Below are positions 47,400-56,276 of a stretch of 64,000 nucleotides of DNA, in pieces; the first letter of the stretch is position 1; each line of letters starts with the position of its first letter. The position numbers were made by a program, and so were the translations under genes. The notes under the pieces are model-generated. The model saw only the letters and a list, made by a program, of their open reading frames with translations. It made no database searches and was not told the DNA's origin. Source of the stretch: Limnohabitans sp. (GTDB taxonomy: Bacteria > Pseudomonadota > Gammaproteobacteria > Burkholderiales > Burkholderiaceae_C); the NCBI RefSeq assembly GCF_030158565.1, contig NZ_JAOASQ010000023.1, forward strand, positions 124,001 to 188,000. The letters run 5' to 3'.

Positions 47400-48388
47400 G
47401 ATTGGCCTCCGTGTTTTTCGCCTTCAGAGGGCTTGTGGCCGCGCAGCCACTGCAGCGGTGTGATGGTGCCCAGGCCAGCAATACCGCGTGGCAAGAACAT
47501 CACAATGCCGATCAACACCACACCGTAAATGACCATGTTGATGCCCGGCAACTGGCCGAACAAATTGCGCGTGAGGTCAGCCAGGATGTGCAGGCTGACA
47601 GCCCCCAAGAGCGGCCCCCACAAGGTGCCCAAGCCACCCACGATCGCGCCCACCAAAGCCTCCACAGACGTGTGCGAGCCAAAGGCGATGCCCGGGTCGA
47701 TGTACTGGAAGACCTGCACATAAAAGGCGCCACCTGCGCCCATCAGGCCACCCGACAAAATGGTGGCAACCAGCTTGACGCGCAAAGGGTTCACACCCAC
47801 AGCGCGGGCTGCGTCTTCGTTGTCGCGCACCGCTTGCAGATAAGCGCCAAAGCGCGAAGCCTTGAGCCAGGCCGTGACGCACAGCGCCAGCGTGACCAGC
47901 CCCAGCATGAGCCAGATGAACCCGGCCCGGCTGGCAAACTGCATGTTGGCGGCCGACTCCTGGAGCGGCAGCATCAGGCCGACACCTGCGCCGGTGAAAG
48001 GCACCGAGGTGGCCACGATGCGGAACACCTCGGCAAAAGCCAGGGTGACCAGCGCAAAGTACGAACCCTTGAGGCCGTAGCGGAACGAGGCCGCCCCCAC
48101 AAAAGCACCCACACCGGCGGCAAAGGCCATGGCCAGCGGCAAAGCCACCCAGGGGCTCAGGCCCCACTGCATTTGCGCAATGGCCTGCACATAAGCGCCG
48201 GTGCCAAAAAACAGCGCATGGCCAAATGAAAACTGACCGCCAAAACCGCCCAGCACGTTCCAGGCTTGCGAGAGCAAACAGGCATACAAAGACGTCATGA
48301 CAAAGTTGAGCATCACGCCCGAATCGGTGAACAAGGGCACTGCCGCCACCAGCACCACAAACAGCGCGATGTTGCGAAAGTCTTTCAT
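47396..48388 (-). CDS. Branched-chain amino acid-type ABC permease, LivM-type
   Basis: AWNVLGGFGGQFSFGHALFFGTGAYVQAI...LAFAEVFRIVATSVPFTGAGVGLMLP...LGTLWGPLLGA. Confidence 0.94.
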   Translation of the reverse strand: MKDFRNIALFVVLVAAVPLFTDSGVMLNFVMTSLYACLLSQAWNVLGGFGGQFSFGHALFFGTGAYVQAIAQMQWGLSPWVALPLAMAFAAGVGAFVGAASFRYGLKGSYFALVTLAFAEVFRIVATSVPFTGAGVGLMLPLQESAANMQFASRAGFIWLMLGLVTLALCVTAWLKASRFGAYLQAVRDNEDAARAVGVNPLRVKLVATILSGGLMGAGGAFYVQVFQYIDPGIAFGSHTSVEALVGAIVGGLGTLWGPLLGAVSLHILADLTRNLFGQLPGINMVIYGVVLIGIVMFLPRGIAGLGTITPLQWLRGHKPSEGEKHGGQS

Positions 48389-49257
48389 GCCTTCGCTCCA
48401 AAAAATCCTTGCGGCCTGAGCAAAAGCACCGCAATAAAAATCACAAAAATACCCACCTGACCCAGCGATTCACCCAGCAGCAAACCGCCCAGCGATTCGA
48501 CAACGCCGATCAACAAACCGCCCAGCAATGCCCCGGCAAAACTGCCCATGCCGCCCAGCACCACGATGGTGAAGGCCACCAGCACAAAGCCATTGCCCAC
48601 CTGTGGGTTGACGTAATAAGCCGGCATCAAAAAGCAAGCTGCGGCCCCCAAACTGGCCAGGCCCAAGCCAAAGCACATCGCGTAGACATGGTCCACATCG
48701 ATGCCCATCAAACGGGCACCTTGTTTTTCTTTGGACACCGCGCGGATGGCGCGACCCAGGTCGGTCTTTTGCACGATGAGCAACAACGCGGCCGACACCA
48801 CCAAGGCCCCACCAAACGCCACCAACTTGGGCAGCGCGATGAAGGCCGGGCCGATCTCGACCGTGCTCAGGGTGTAAGCGGTTTCAATGGTTCGGGTGTC
48901 GGATTTGAAAAACAGCAAAGCCAGGTTTTCCAGCACGATGGACAGGCCCAGCGTGACCAGCAGAATGTTTTCGTCTTTGCCATGGCTGGCGCGGTTGATG
49001 ACACCGCGCTGCAGCGCATAGCCCAGAACGAACATGGCCGGCACCATGATGGGCAAGGCCAGGTAAGGATCGATCCCGAGCTTTTCCTTGAGCATGTACA
49101 CACCGTACAGCGCCACCATCAAGGCCGCGCCATGCGCGAAATTGATGATGTGCAGCACGCCATAAATCAGCGTCAGGCCCAGCGCAATCAGCGCATACAC
49201 GGCACCGGTGGTGATGCCGTTGAGCACTGACGGAAACAGGATGTTCAAGTCAAGCAT
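48385..49257 (-). CDS. Branched-chain amino acid-type ABC permease, LivH-type
   Basis: NGITTGAVYALIALGLTLIYGVLHIINFAHGAALMVALYGVYML...GGMGSFAGALLGGLLIGVVESL. Confidence 0.95.
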   Translation of the reverse strand: MLDLNILFPSVLNGITTGAVYALIALGLTLIYGVLHIINFAHGAALMVALYGVYMLKEKLGIDPYLALPIMVPAMFVLGYALQRGVINRASHGKDENILLVTLGLSIVLENLALLFFKSDTRTIETAYTLSTVEIGPAFIALPKLVAFGGALVVSAALLLIVQKTDLGRAIRAVSKEKQGARLMGIDVDHVYAMCFGLGLASLGAAACFLMPAYYVNPQVGNGFVLVAFTIVVLGGMGSFAGALLGGLLIGVVESLGGLLLGESLGQVGIFVIFIAVLLLRPQGFFGAKA

Positions 49258-49283
49258 CGGGAGTCTTTCAGTTCAATGCCAGA

Positions 49284-50486
49284 TCAGCCCTTGAGCGGGA
49301 AGACCGGCTCGACTTCGCGGTAGTCGCGCGGCACGATCACCTTGATGTCGCCTTTGGTGACCTGGGTCATCAAAGGCTGTGCGCCCATGTTCTGACCGTT
49401 CACAAACTGTGTAGGACCGTAGGGCATGATGTGGTTGGCGAACTTGCTGGAAGCCAGCGCGTCGATGATGGCGGCGCGGTCTGGCGACTTGGCGCGCTCG
49501 ATCGCATCGGCCAGCAGCATCATGGCGGTGTAGGTCATGAAGACTTCATAGCTGAAGAACTGGCCTTGGGCTTCCACACGTTTTTTGAGTTCGGCAGAGC
49601 GCTTGTCCTTGGGGTTGAACCAATGGTTGCAATCGATGATGCCGTTGGCCGCCTCAGGGAATTCCTTGACGAACTTGTAGCTTGACGCCGCGCCACCGAG
49701 CACCGAATAGATGGCCTTGGGTGTGATTTTTTGCTGCTGCAAAGTGCGCACCAGCAAGGCGTATTCGTTGTAGTAGTTGGCAGGGATCAAGATGTCGGGG
49801 TTGACCTGCTTGATGCGCAGCGCGATGTTGTTGAAGTCACGCGTGGGGTTGGCGTGCTTGATGATCTCTTTGACTTCGTAGCCGTAGCCGGGCAGCTCTT
49901 TGGCCAGCAAGTTGGCGGTGCCCGTGCCGAATAGCGACTCTTCGTGCACGATCATCACGGTGCGGGCGGGCTTGCCAGCGGCGGTGTTCAAAACATGCAA
50001 GCTGGACACGGCCACTTCGGCGCACTTTTTGTAGCCAGGGCCAAAGCGGAAGGTGTTTTTCAGGCCACGCTCGACGATCTGGTCGGCCACGCCGACGTCG
50101 ACCACATGGGGCAGGTTGTACTTGGCTGCGGCTTGGGTAGTGGCCAGGCAAATGGCGGAGGCAAAAGCACCGACGACGGCGCTCACACCGGCTTCGTTCA
50201 TCTTCTCGATTTCGGCAATGCCTGCTTGCGGGTTGGACTGTGCATCGCCCAGCATCGCCTCAATCTTGGCGCCGCCCAGCGACTTGATGCCACCGGCCTT
50301 GTTGATGTCTTCGATCGCCATCTGCGCGCCCAGGCGGCACTGCTGGCCCGAGTAAGCCAGGGCACCCGTGACAGGGTGCAACACACCGATCTTGATGGGT
50401 TTGGGTTGTGCCCCCCCCACCAACGGAAACGCGAGTGCCGAGGCCGCAGCAGCGGACTGGCCCATGAAATGGCGACGTGTGGTCAT
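49284..50486 (-). CDS. ABC transporter substrate-binding protein, LivK/amide-type
   Basis: Tat-like N-terminus MTTRRHFMGQSAAAASALAFPLVGGAQPKPIKIGVLHPVTGALAYSGQQCRLGAQMAIEDINKAGGIKSLGGAKIEAMLGDAQSNPQAGIAE. Confidence 0.94.
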   Translation of the reverse strand: MTTRRHFMGQSAAAASALAFPLVGGAQPKPIKIGVLHPVTGALAYSGQQCRLGAQMAIEDINKAGGIKSLGGAKIEAMLGDAQSNPQAGIAEIEKMNEAGVSAVVGAFASAICLATTQAAAKYNLPHVVDVGVADQIVERGLKNTFRFGPGYKKCAEVAVSSLHVLNTAAGKPARTVMIVHEESLFGTGTANLLAKELPGYGYEVKEIIKHANPTRDFNNIALRIKQVNPDILIPANYYNEYALLVRTLQQQKITPKAIYSVLGGAASSYKFVKEFPEAANGIIDCNHWFNPKDKRSAELKKRVEAQGQFFSYEVFMTYTAMMLLADAIERAKSPDRAAIIDALASSKFANHIMPYGPTQFVNGQNMGAQPLMTQVTKGDIKVIVPRDYREVEPVFPLKG

Positions 50487-50508
50487 GGAAACATCCTTTT
50501 CGTGAAGG

Positions 50509-51312
50509 TCAATGAAAGTTGGCGGACAGCTCTTGGCTTACCCACACCTTGGCATCGATGCTGCCAACGCGGGACAACTGCATCTGGTATTCGTACCGGT
50601 CCGGTCGGTACAAGCCATGCAGCCATTGGACGGGACGGTCGTCCTCGTCATAAATCAAACGCCGCACCGCCAGCAAGGCCGATCCGACGGACACATCCAG
50701 GTGCTGGGCCATGCCCACATCGGCCAAGCGGGCCGAAATGGTTTGCTCAGCACGCCCCACCTTGACGCCCGACTCTTCGAGCAGCACCAAGATGGGCTTT
50801 TGCATCAATTCACGTTTGCCAAAGCCCGCCGAGATCGACTCGGGCACCCAGGTGGTGATGTGCGAGAGCGGCCCTTCGGGCGTGCTGCGCACACGTTCGG
50901 CTTTTTGCACGGTGACACCGGCTTGCAGCTGCAAGGCGGCGGCCACATCCACCGGCGCACGCATGCGCTCGACCGACAAGACCTTGACCTTGGTGCGCAG
51001 ACCCATGGTGACCAGGTTCTCCAGCAGGCCCGTCAGGCGCGCCTGCTGGCCGGTGGCCATGGTGGCCGCTTGCATCTGCACTTCATTGGCCCGCGCTTGC
51101 ACTGGGCGGGTGCCGCGACCGGGCTCACGGCTGATCAGGCCTTCTTGCGCCAACTGCGACAACGCTCGGCGCACCGTGACACGGGCCACGCCGAACTGGC
51201 CCATCAAGGCCATCTCGCCGGGCAAACCGGCATCAAAACGGCCTTCGCGCAATTGCTCGCGCAGCACCAGATAAATCTGGTGGTACTTCGGCAAAGGGAG
51301 ATTGGGGTTCAT
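50509..51312 (-). CDS. GntR family transcriptional regulator with UTRA domain
   Basis: YHQIYLVLREQLREGRFDAGLPGEMALMGQFGVARVTVRRALSQLAQEGLISREPGRGT; UTRA-type C-terminus. Confidence 0.95.
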   Translation of the reverse strand: MNPNLPLPKYHQIYLVLREQLREGRFDAGLPGEMALMGQFGVARVTVRRALSQLAQEGLISREPGRGTRPVQARANEVQMQAATMATGQQARLTGLLENLVTMGLRTKVKVLSVERMRAPVDVAAALQLQAGVTVQKAERVRSTPEGPLSHITTWVPESISAGFGKRELMQKPILVLLEESGVKVGRAEQTISARLADVGMAQHLDVSVGSALLAVRRLIYDEDDRPVQWLHGLYRPDRYEYQMQLSRVGSIDAKVWVSQELSANFH

Positions 51313-51335
51313 GGCAGCTATCGTTGATCAGTCCT

Positions 51336-51379
51336 AATGTCCTGTCAATAGAACAATCAGGTTCTATCCATAGGACATT
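51336..51379. promoter_or_regulatory. Long interrupted inverted repeat AATGTCCTgtcAATAGAAC-aatcag-GTTCTATccatAGGACATT, candidate GntR operator
   Basis: 19-nt arms match 16/19 around a 6-nt spacer; 24 bp upstream of gntR-like ATG and in the divergent region with gnd. Confidence 0.75.
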
Positions 51380-51508
51380 TGATTGGGGATTTCCCGTAGC
51401 CTTGATCTGGTGCATGGATGGGGAGCCCCTCTGAGCTGTTGCAAAATCGGTGCCTGAAACCCGATGAACTTTCTACATCGGGCTGAGTACATTTCTTCAA
51501 AGAAACAC

Positions 51509-52918
51509 ATGCAAGCAAGCGATATCGGCCTGGTGGGCCTGGGCGTGATGGGTGAAAACCTGGCCCTGAATCTGGAACGCAACGGTTTTGTCGTCAGCGG
51601 TTTTGACCTGGACGCGGCCCGACGCCAAAGCTTCACCCAGCGCACCCAAGGCCTGAAGGCCCAGACCACCGAGTCATTGGCCCAGCTGGTGGCCAGCTTG
51701 CAAGTGCCGCGCCGCGTGTGGCTGATGGTGCCCGCAGGCGCGCCGGTGGATGCGGTGCTGGCCGAGCTGCGCCCCCTGCTGGCGGCGGGTGACGTGATCA
51801 TCGACGGCGGCAACACCTTGTTCACCGACACCCAGCGGCGCATCGCAGCGCTGGATGGCTCGGGCATCTTGTATGTGGGCGCTGGCGTGAGCGGCGGCGA
51901 AGAAGGCGCCCTGCGCGGCCCCGCGCTCATGCCCGGTGGCTCGCCCGAAGCTTGGCCGCTGGTCAAACCCCTGCTGCAAGCCATTGCCGCCAAGGCCGAC
52001 GACGGCCAGCCCTGCTGCGACTGGATGGGCCACGGCGGTGCCGGTCACTTTGTGAAGATGGTGCACAACGGCATCGAATACGCCGACATGCAAATGATCT
52101 GCGAAGCCTATTGGCTGATGCAGCAATGCCTGGGCATGAGCGCCGCCGAGATGAGCCCGGTGTTCAGCCACTGGAACGAAGGCGAGCTGGGCAGCTACCT
52201 GATCGGCATCACCGCCGACATCCTGAAGCAAACCGACCCCGACACCGGCGACGCCTTGGTCAACATGATCCTGGACACCGCCGAGCAAAAAGGCACCGGC
52301 AAATGGACCAGCCAGATCGCGCTGGACATGGGCGTGACCGCGCCCACGATTGCCGACGCGGTGTTTGCCCGCACCGTGAGCGCCATCCAGCCCGAGCGCG
52401 TGGCGGCGTCCAAAATCTTGAAAGGCCCTGCGCCCAAGGTGAGCGGCGAGCGCGAAGATATCCTGCCCAAGATCCAACGCGCCTTGCTGGCCGCCAAGCT
52501 CTGCGCCTATGCGCAAGGCTTTGCGCTGCTCAAAGCCGCGGACCGCGAACACCAGTGGGAACTGCCCATGGCCAAGGTGGCCTCGGTCTGGCGCGCAGGC
52601 TGCATCATCCGCGCCCACCTGCTCGAAGACATGCGCCGCGCCTTTGCCGCCCACAACGATCTGCCCAACTTGTTGATCGACGAACACTTTGCCCGCGTCA
52701 TGGCCGACTGCGAACAAGACCTGCGCGAAGTGGTGGCCATGGCCGCTCTGAACGGCGTGGCCGTACCCGCCTTCATGAGCGCCCTGTCGTATTACGACGC
52801 CTACCGATCCGCCCGCCTGCCCGCCAACTTGCTGCAAGCCCAGCGCGACTACTTTGGCGCACACACCTACCAGCGCACCGACAAGCCCGGCAAGTTCCAC
52901 ACCCGCTGGGGCGCGTGA
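51509..52918 (+). CDS. gnd: 6-phosphogluconate dehydrogenase (decarboxylating)
   Basis: IGLVGLGVMGENLALNLERNGFVVSGFD...YVGAGVSGGEEGALRGPALMPGGS...GHGGAGHFVKMVHNGIEYADMQMICEAY. Confidence 0.97.
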   Translation: MQASDIGLVGLGVMGENLALNLERNGFVVSGFDLDAARRQSFTQRTQGLKAQTTESLAQLVASLQVPRRVWLMVPAGAPVDAVLAELRPLLAAGDVIIDGGNTLFTDTQRRIAALDGSGILYVGAGVSGGEEGALRGPALMPGGSPEAWPLVKPLLQAIAAKADDGQPCCDWMGHGGAGHFVKMVHNGIEYADMQMICEAYWLMQQCLGMSAAEMSPVFSHWNEGELGSYLIGITADILKQTDPDTGDALVNMILDTAEQKGTGKWTSQIALDMGVTAPTIADAVFARTVSAIQPERVAASKILKGPAPKVSGEREDILPKIQRALLAAKLCAYAQGFALLKAADREHQWELPMAKVASVWRAGCIIRAHLLEDMRRAFAAHNDLPNLLIDEHFARVMADCEQDLREVVAMAALNGVAVPAFMSALSYYDAYRSARLPANLLQAQRDYFGAHTYQRTDKPGKFHTRWGA

Positions 52919-52974
52919 ACAAGGCTTCTCTCACCCCAAGTCCTTTGTCACCCCGCGCCCTTCAGTCACCCCGG

Positions 52975-53043
52975 GCGCCTCTGTGATGTCACCCCGGGCA
53001 CCTCTGCGATGTCACCCCAAGCGCCTCTGTGATGTCACCCCGG
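52975..53043. repeat. Three 23-bp tandem repeats (GCRCCTCTGYGATGTCACCCCRR)
   Basis: Units 52975-52997, 52998-53020, 53021-53043 read directly. Confidence 0.9.
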
Positions 53044-53135
53044 GCTTGACCCGGGGTCCATGCCAGCTCACATCTCATCTCGGGCAACTCCATTTCACCC
53101 CCGCCCCATCCGATGTCATCCCAGCCCCATCTAAT

Positions 53136-53202
53136 GTCACCCCGGGCTTGACCCGGGGTCCAAAACCCACAGGCATGGATCCCGGGTCAAGCCCGGGATG
53201 AC
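53136..53202. repeat. Inverted pair of REP-like elements GTCAYCCCGGGCTTGACCCGGGRTCC
   Basis: 26-bp arms 53136-53161 and 53177-53202 with two mismatches; a further direct copy at about 53034-53059. Confidence 0.9.
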
Positions 53203-53240
53203 CAGAAATCAGGGATGACAAATATGGACAAGCCAGCCCA

Positions 53241-54812
53241 TCAGGCGTAGCGCAGACGCAAGTCGCGCTTGAGCAGCTTGCCACTGGGGTTCTTGGGCAG
53301 CGCATCGGTGAAGACCACGCGCTTGGGTGTCTTGAAACCCGCCATGTGCTGGGCGCAGTGCGCGATCACCGCTGCTTCATCGAGCGTCTGCCCGACTTTG
53401 ACCACGATCACCGCCGTCACGGCCTCCACCCACTTGGGGTCTGGCAAGCCGATCACCGCCACTTCGCTCACCTGCGGCAGGCGGTAGATCATTTCTTCCA
53501 CCTCGCGGCTGGCCACGTTTTCGCCGCCGGACTTGATCATGTCCTTCTTGCGGTCCACCACGGTGATGTAGCCCTCTTCGTCGATGATGCCGAGGTCCCC
53601 GCTGTGGAACCAATCGCCCTCAAAAGAAGCTTTGGTTCGTTCGTCATCGTGGAAGTAGCCCAGCATCAAATGCGGCGAGCGGTGCACGATCTCGCCCACC
53701 TCGCCCACGGCCACGTCCTGCATGTCGTCGTTGACCACACGGGTCTCGACGTTGCGCACGGCCTTGCCGCAGGAGCCGGGTTTGCGCAACTGGTCTTCGG
53801 GGGCCAGCATGGTGGCCAGGGGCGCGATTTCGGTTTGGCCATACAGGTTCCACAAGCGCACCTTGGGCAGGCGCGAGGCCAGCTCTTTGAGCACCTCCAC
53901 CGGCATGATGGACGCGCCGTAGTAGCCCTTGGCCAGCTGGGCGAGCTTGTCGGCATCCAGCAGCGGCGAGCGCAGCAAGGCAATCCACACCGTAGGCGGC
54001 GCAAAGAAGCTGGTGATGCCAAACTTCTCGATCATGGGCAGCAGGTTGTCGGGCGTGGGCTTGGACGTGATGACGTTGGTGCTGCCCATGTAAATGGCCG
54101 GGCCAAAAAACACATCGAGCTGGGCGCAGTGGTACAGCGGCAGCGCGTGCAGGGCCACATCGGCCTCGGCGATCTCGGCGTCGATCACGCAGCTGACGTA
54201 CTGCCACAGCACCGCATCGTGCGTGAGCTGTGCGCCTTTGGGCGAGGACTCGGTGCCACTGGTGTAGACAATTTGCGCCACGTCGTAGCTGCCCAAACGC
54301 AAATCGGGCAAGGGGTCGGTGCAAGCGGCCAACACGTCAAAGCTGTGCATGCCGGCCACGGGCTGGCTCGGGTCTTCGGACGGCAACCAGATGAACTGCT
54401 CAACTTTCGTGTCCAGCTTGCTGGCGGCCTGCGCCAGCTCTGCCAAGCCGCTGTCGGTGGCCAGGGTTTTGGCACCCGCATGCCGCAGGATGTAAGCCAC
54501 CTCGTCGGCCTTGAGCATGAAGTTGATCGGCACCATGACCGCGCCCCGGCGGGCCAGCGCAAAGCGCAGCGCCGCAAAACCGTGCGAGTTGCGGGCCAAC
54601 ACCGCCACCTTGTCGCCCTCGGCCACGCCGATGCTGGCCAGGCCCGCGGCCAAGCGCGTCACCAGCGCATCGAACTCGGCATAGGTCCAGGTGGTGCTGC
54701 CACACACGATGCCGGTCTTGGCGGGCAGGCGGATCGCGGTGCGGCGCAGGGCATCGGCGATGGTCTGGCGGCGGACGGCGGGGTGAATGGCAGTTTGGGG
54801 GGCGTGGGACAT
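53241..54812 (-). CDS. AMP-binding acyl-CoA synthetase
   Basis: [23 protein letters not shown]...[16 protein letters not shown]...[38 protein letters not shown]. Confidence 0.94.
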   Translation of the reverse strand: MSHAPQTAIHPAVRRQTIADALRRTAIRLPAKTGIVCGSTTWTYAEFDALVTRLAAGLASIGVAEGDKVAVLARNSHGFAALRFALARRGAVMVPINFMLKADEVAYILRHAGAKTLATDSGLAELAQAASKLDTKVEQFIWLPSEDPSQPVAGMHSFDVLAACTDPLPDLRLGSYDVAQIVYTSGTESSPKGAQLTHDAVLWQYVSCVIDAEIAEADVALHALPLYHCAQLDVFFGPAIYMGSTNVITSKPTPDNLLPMIEKFGITSFFAPPTVWIALLRSPLLDADKLAQLAKGYYGASIMPVEVLKELASRLPKVRLWNLYGQTEIAPLATMLAPEDQLRKPGSCGKAVRNVETRVVNDDMQDVAVGEVGEIVHRSPHLMLGYFHDDERTKASFEGDWFHSGDLGIIDEEGYITVVDRKKDMIKSGGENVASREVEEMIYRLPQVSEVAVIGLPDPKWVEAVTAVIVVKVGQTLDEAAVIAHCAQHMAGFKTPKRVVFTDALPKNPSGKLLKRDLRLRYA

Positions 54813-54833
54813 GGTGCGGGCTCCTGCATCGAT

Positions 54834-55454
54834 ATGATCGGAAGATTGAACACCAGACCCGCGAGAATTCCATTGGCACTACCCCCAGCATCCCCCCGAA
54901 AACTGTCACATACGCGAACCGTCGTTTACAGCGGCTATGACCGCGAAGACGGCCTGTGGGACATCGAAGCCGAACTGACCGACGTGAAAACCTTTGGCTT
55001 CAGCGTGCCCAACGAGCGCCCCTTCCCTGCCAATGAACCGATCCACGGCCTGAAGATCCGCGTCACGCTGAACAACAAAATGGTCATCCAGGACATCGTC
55101 ACCGCCATGGACGACATCCCCCACCCCGAGTGCGCGGGCGCACCCCACGGCATGCACCGACTGATCGGCCAGACCATGGGCCCGGGCTGGCGCAAAGTCA
55201 TCAACGAACACGTGGGCGGCACCGAAGGCTGCACCCACCTGCGCGAGCTGCTCTTCAACATGGCGACCGCCGCCTACCAAACCCTGCCCGCCGGCCAATG
55301 GCACCGCCGCGAAGTGGCCGGCGAGCCCCAACCCGAAATCACCAAGCCGCCCTACCACCTGGGCCAATGCCACAGCTGGGCCTTTGACAGCCCGACGGTG
55401 CAGAGGGCTTATCCGATGTTTTTCAAGCCGAAGGCGTCATCAATCGATGTGTAA
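54834..55454 (+). CDS. DUF2889 family protein
   Basis: YSGYDREDGLWDIEAELTDVKTFGF...EPIHGLKIRVTLNNKMVIQDIVTAMDDIPHPECAGA; N-terminal start uncertain. Confidence 0.8.
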   Translation: MIGRLNTRPARIPLALPPASPRKLSHTRTVVYSGYDREDGLWDIEAELTDVKTFGFSVPNERPFPANEPIHGLKIRVTLNNKMVIQDIVTAMDDIPHPECAGAPHGMHRLIGQTMGPGWRKVINEHVGGTEGCTHLRELLFNMATAAYQTLPAGQWHRREVAGEPQPEITKPPYHLGQCHSWAFDSPTVQRAYPMFFKPKASSIDV

Positions 55455-55645
55455 TCAATAACGCAGAAGACACCAACCAAAAAACTATACAACCGATGGG
55501 CTCAAAGGAGCTTGGTCATTAGGCGCTAGTTGATTAATCTCTATCTTCTCAAGGCTGTGCCAATTCCAAGATCGAAATAACAACCAACGCCAACCCGTGA
55601 CGACCAACCCTCACCAAATTTCCTCTTTGAGGGCAAACATGAAGG

Positions 55646-55969
55646 CTAAGGCTTAGTCTCTTCGATAAGACTCTGCACTGGATTGCTGTCACCGACGCAT
55701 ACCAGCTTCCAGCGCTGATAGACACCACTGGGTGTTGTTCGAATGACTTCAACAATGGTTATTCCAGCGGAATCAAATACATTATTTTTCGAGTAGGTAC
55801 CAGTAAATTGACGGACTCCCACTTTAAAAATATCCTCAGATTTACTCATACATTGCTGGGCCATATGGTGCTGATTGAAATCAGATTTGACCCATAAATC
55901 TAAAACCATCTTGCCCGCAAACGGCAGCACCAAGATCCCAACAATAGCGATTACCAATTTTCGAAACAT
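55646..55969 (-). CDS. Hypothetical protein with N-terminal membrane/signal segment
   Basis: MFRKLVIAIVGILVLPFAGKMVLDLWVKSDFNQHHMAQQCMSKSEDIFKVGVRQFTGTYSKNN...; in an AT-rich intergenic stretch. Confidence 0.6.
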   Translation of the reverse strand: MFRKLVIAIVGILVLPFAGKMVLDLWVKSDFNQHHMAQQCMSKSEDIFKVGVRQFTGTYSKNNVFDSAGITIVEVIRTTPSGVYQRWKLVCVGDSNPVQSLIEETKP

Positions 55970-56189
55970 AAAACTCTTTTTCTAATTAAAAATTTTAAAA
56001 AACCGATCATACTAAAGTGAAAAGTGGCACCCCATCGGTCAACTTCAGTGTTTTATTTACATCACTACCAACTGGATTTTTTTGCTTCTGATCACGAGTG
56101 TGCACAGAAGTGCATTCGCTAAGTGCCTGCGATAATCCTCACTCCCAGCGCCCAAAGCGCTTCCCCCCAACAGCCTCTGGATCTACACC

Positions 56190-56276
56190 ATGAACCGCTG
56201 CACTCTGGCCCTTCGCGGGCGTGCTTTGCTTTGCCTTGACTTCATCACCTCCCTGAACGCCGTGGAGGCCGCATGA
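56190..56276 (+). CDS. Possible 28-aa leader ORF translationally coupled to miaB
   Basis: ATG at 56190 reads [28 protein letters not shown] with its TGA (56274-56276) overlapping the miaB ATG (56273-56275). Confidence 0.4.
   Translation: MNRCTLALRGRALLCLDFITSLNAVEAA

Noticed and set aside
52920-53220. Possible CRISPR-like array
   Set aside because: Repeats are directly adjacent 23-mers or REP-like hairpins, without regular unique spacers or cas genes.
53346-54833. N-terminal ~500 aa extension of the DUF2889 ORF
   Set aside because: Antisense to the well-supported acyl-CoA synthetase; the DUF2889 domain is confined to the region after about 54834.
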